Shown here: in pieces, positions 4,969 to 6,042 of the stretch
Numbering within the stretch: position 1 is the stretch's first letter
How the letters are laid out: each line of letters opens with the position of its first letter
From: JANMEX01 sp031423755
GTDB taxonomy: Bacteria; Pseudomonadota; Alphaproteobacteria; Rhizobiales; Rhizobiaceae
Direction: 5' to 3'
NCBI GenBank assembly: GCA_031423755.1
Contig: JANPGC010000147.1
Coordinates: forward strand, 1-6,042
Length of the DNA stretch: 6,042 nt
Notes under the pieces: model-generated
Told to the model about the DNA's origin: nothing
The model's input: only the letters and a program-made list of their open reading frames with translations
The model's database searches: none
Translations under genes and position numbers: made by a program

Positions 4969-5044
4969 GCGACACGCGATGCTGTCGCAATTGGTGCATG
5001 CGACGGCTGTTTTTGGACGGCAGTTTGTGCCAATGCGCCGCATG
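4969..5044 (+). promoter_or_regulatory. Structured RNA leader upstream of fhs
   Basis: GCGACA (4969-4974) and TGTCGC (4983-4988) form a 6-bp stem with an 8-nt loop. Directly next to it, ATTGGTGCA (4990-4998) can pair with TGTGCCAAT (5026-5034), 9 pairs including two G-T wobbles. An alternative, mutually exclusive pairing is CATGCG (4997-5002) with CGCATG (5039-5044). The conserved core of the ZTP (pfl) riboswitch, which often precedes fhs in other bacteria, was looked for and not seen. Function, if any, is unknown. Confidence 0.3.
4990..5005 (+). repeat. Copy 2 of a short dispersed repeat (ATTGGTGCATGCGACG)
   Basis: Differs from 1948-1963 at one position of 16. This copy forms the left arm of a possible leader stem before fhs; the first copy has no matching right arm nearby. 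Confidence 0.3.
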
Positions 5045-5087
5045 GTCCATCCACTTATCGCCTTGCCTCCCGGGAGAGTTTCCAAAC

Positions 5088-6042
5088 ATGGCCGACTTCA
5101 AGTCCGACATCGAAATCGCACGCGCCGCCAAGAAAATGCCGATCATGAAGATCGGTGCCAAGCTTGGCATTCCGGAAGAGGATTTGCTTCCCTATGGCCA
5201 TGACAAGGCGAAGATTTCCGCCTCCTTCATCAAGGCGCAGCGCGGCAAGCCGGATGGCAAGCTGATCCTCGTCACGGCGATCAACCCGACGCCGGCTGGC
5301 GAGGGCAAGACGACCACGACGGTCGGCCTTGGCGACGGGCTCAACGCCATCGGCAAGAAAGCCATTGTCTGCATCCGCGAGGCCTCGCTCGGACCCAATT
5401 TTGGCGTCAAAGGCGGCGCGGCCGGTGGCGGCATGAGCCAGGTTGTGCCGATGGAGGACATGAACCTTCATTTCACCGGCGATTTCCACGCCATCACCAC
5501 GGCCCACAATCTCCTTTCGGCCCTGATCGACAACCACATTTACTGGGGCAATGAGCAGGGCATTGATGTGCGCCGCGTTGTCTGGCGGCGTGTCATGGAC
5601 ATGAACGACCGGGCGCTGCGTGAAATCATCTGTTCGCTCGGCGGCGTTGCCAATGGCTATCCGCGCGAGGCCGGTTTTGACATCACGGTCGCGTCCGAAG
5701 TGATGGCGATCCTGTGTCTGTCAAATGATCTCAAAGACTTGGAAAAGCGCCTCGGCGACATCATCATCGCCTACCGCCGCGACAAGTCGCCGGTCTATGC
5801 CCGCGATCTCAAGGCGGACGGCGCCATGGCCGTGCTGCTCAAGGACGCGATGCAGCCTAACCTCGTGCAGACGCTGGAGAACAACCCGGCCTTCGTGCAT
5901 GGCGGCCCCTTCGCCAATATCGCGCATGGCTGCAACTCGGTCGTCGCCACCACCACCGCGCTGAAGCTTGCCGACTATGTCGTCACCGAAGCCGGTTTCG
6001 GCGCCGATCTCGGGGCGGAAAAATTCTTCGACATCAAGTGCC
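5088..6042 (+). CDS. fhs: Formate--tetrahydrofolate ligase, N-terminal 318 residues (runs off right edge)
   Basis: Cytoplasmic enzyme joining formate to tetrahydrofolate with ATP to give 10-formyl-THF, the entry of formate into one-carbon metabolism (purines, formyl-Met, and the serine cycle in methylotrophs). Recognised by the near-invariant core: P-loop T-P-A-G-E-G-K-T-T-T (68-77), I-R-E-A-S-L-G-P (96-103, with Arg97, known to matter in the Moorella enzyme), G-V-K-G-G-A-A-G-G-G (106-115), M-N-L-H-F-T-G-D (125-132), H-G-G-P-F-A-N-I-A-H-G-C-N-S (271-284), and E-A-G-F-G-A-D-L-G-A-E-K-F-F-D-I-K-C at the window edge. The family is usually about 555-560 aa, so about 57% is present. ATG at 5088 is supported by GGGAGAG about 9 nt upstream and the normal N-terminus (M-A-D-F-K-S-D-I-E-I-A). 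The frame is intact throughout. Monofunctional type: it starts directly with the ligase domain. Confidence 0.96.
   Translation, partial: MADFKSDIEIARAAKKMPIMKIGAKLGIPEEDLLPYGHDKAKISASFIKAQRGKPDGKLILVTAINPTPAGEGKTTTTVGLGDGLNAIGKKAIVCIREASLGPNFGVKGGAAGGGMSQVVPMEDMNLHFTGDFHAITTAHNLLSALIDNHIYWGNEQGIDVRRVVWRRVMDMNDRALREIICSLGGVANGYPREAGFDITVASEVMAILCLSNDLKDLEKRLGDIIIAYRRDKSPVYARDLKADGAMAVLLKDAMQPNLVQTLENNPAFVHGGPFANIAHGCNSVVATTTALKLADYVVTEAGFGADLGAEKFFDIKC

Larger units (their letters stand above)
4884..5087. promoter_or_regulatory. Promoter/leader region of fhs
   Basis: 204 bp between the antiporter stop and the fhs start. The first part (about 4890-4962) is strikingly AT-rich against the surrounding sequence and is the natural promoter zone. 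-10-like boxes TATAAC (4943-4948) and TAGAAT (4956-4961) are present, but neither has a good -35 at 16-18 bp. The second part (4965-5087) is GC-richer and has several complementary segments that would form structure in the fhs leader RNA. The fhs ribosome binding site GGGAGAG (5072-5078) lies about 9 nt before the ATG. Confidence 0.5.

Noticed and set aside
4965..5087. ZTP (pfl) or THF riboswitch before fhs
   Set aside because: The conserved ZTP core (a CCGCCUGGGC-like segment) and a recognisable THF aptamer were not found by eye.
4716..5537. Minus-strand open frames across the end of chaA, the fhs leader and the start of fhs
   Set aside because: They overlap two confidently identified genes on the opposite strand and show no family features.

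Overview
The window looks like chromosome of a GC-rich alphaproteobacterium, most likely of the order Hyphomicrobiales (rhizobia, Brucella/Ochrobactrum relatives). This rests on protein style and codon use from about position 1950 onward and is an inference; no rRNA or other taxonomic marker is present. No mobile-element gene, tRNA, rRNA or CRISPR array was found.

Left part, 1 to about 1850: clearly more AT-rich than the rest (many TTA, ATA, AAT and GAT codons), which suggests horizontally acquired or accessory DNA. It holds four small genes whose products all appear to be exported or membrane-bound. The start of a secreted protein runs off the left edge on the minus strand (95..1). A translationally coupled plus-strand pair (176..601 and 598..1029) encodes an integral membrane protein and an exported protein, neither recognised. 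A minus-strand gene (1782..1030) encodes an exported putative zinc metallopeptidase with HEFAH, ELHAD and HGTSRQR motifs and a near-consensus sigma70-type promoter. The pair and the peptidase gene converge with stop codons directly abutting. The next 145 bp (1837..1981) are the junction to the GC-rich core.

Right part, about 1950 to 6042: ordinary core-like genes. A CrgA-type LysR regulator (minus) is divergent from a small NAD(P)-binding oxidoreductase of the F420-dependent NADP reductase-like family (plus); the shared 104-bp gap carries a TGCAA-N5-TTGCA dyad that is the natural candidate LysR operator. A strong hairpin follows the oxidoreductase gene. Next comes a ChaA-type Ca2+(Na+)/H+ antiporter whose leader can form a stem over its Shine-Dalgarno sequence and a competing alternative stem. 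After a 204-bp AT-rich promoter region with an ATTCTAT-N9-ATAGAAT dyad and a structured leader, the formate--tetrahydrofolate ligase gene (fhs) begins at 5088 and runs off the right edge (318 of roughly 555-560 residues present).

The core genes do not form one pathway: a regulated redox enzyme, a cation exchanger and a one-carbon enzyme stand next to each other as separate transcription units. The least explained parts are the exported-protein cluster and the two structured leaders (chaA and fhs).
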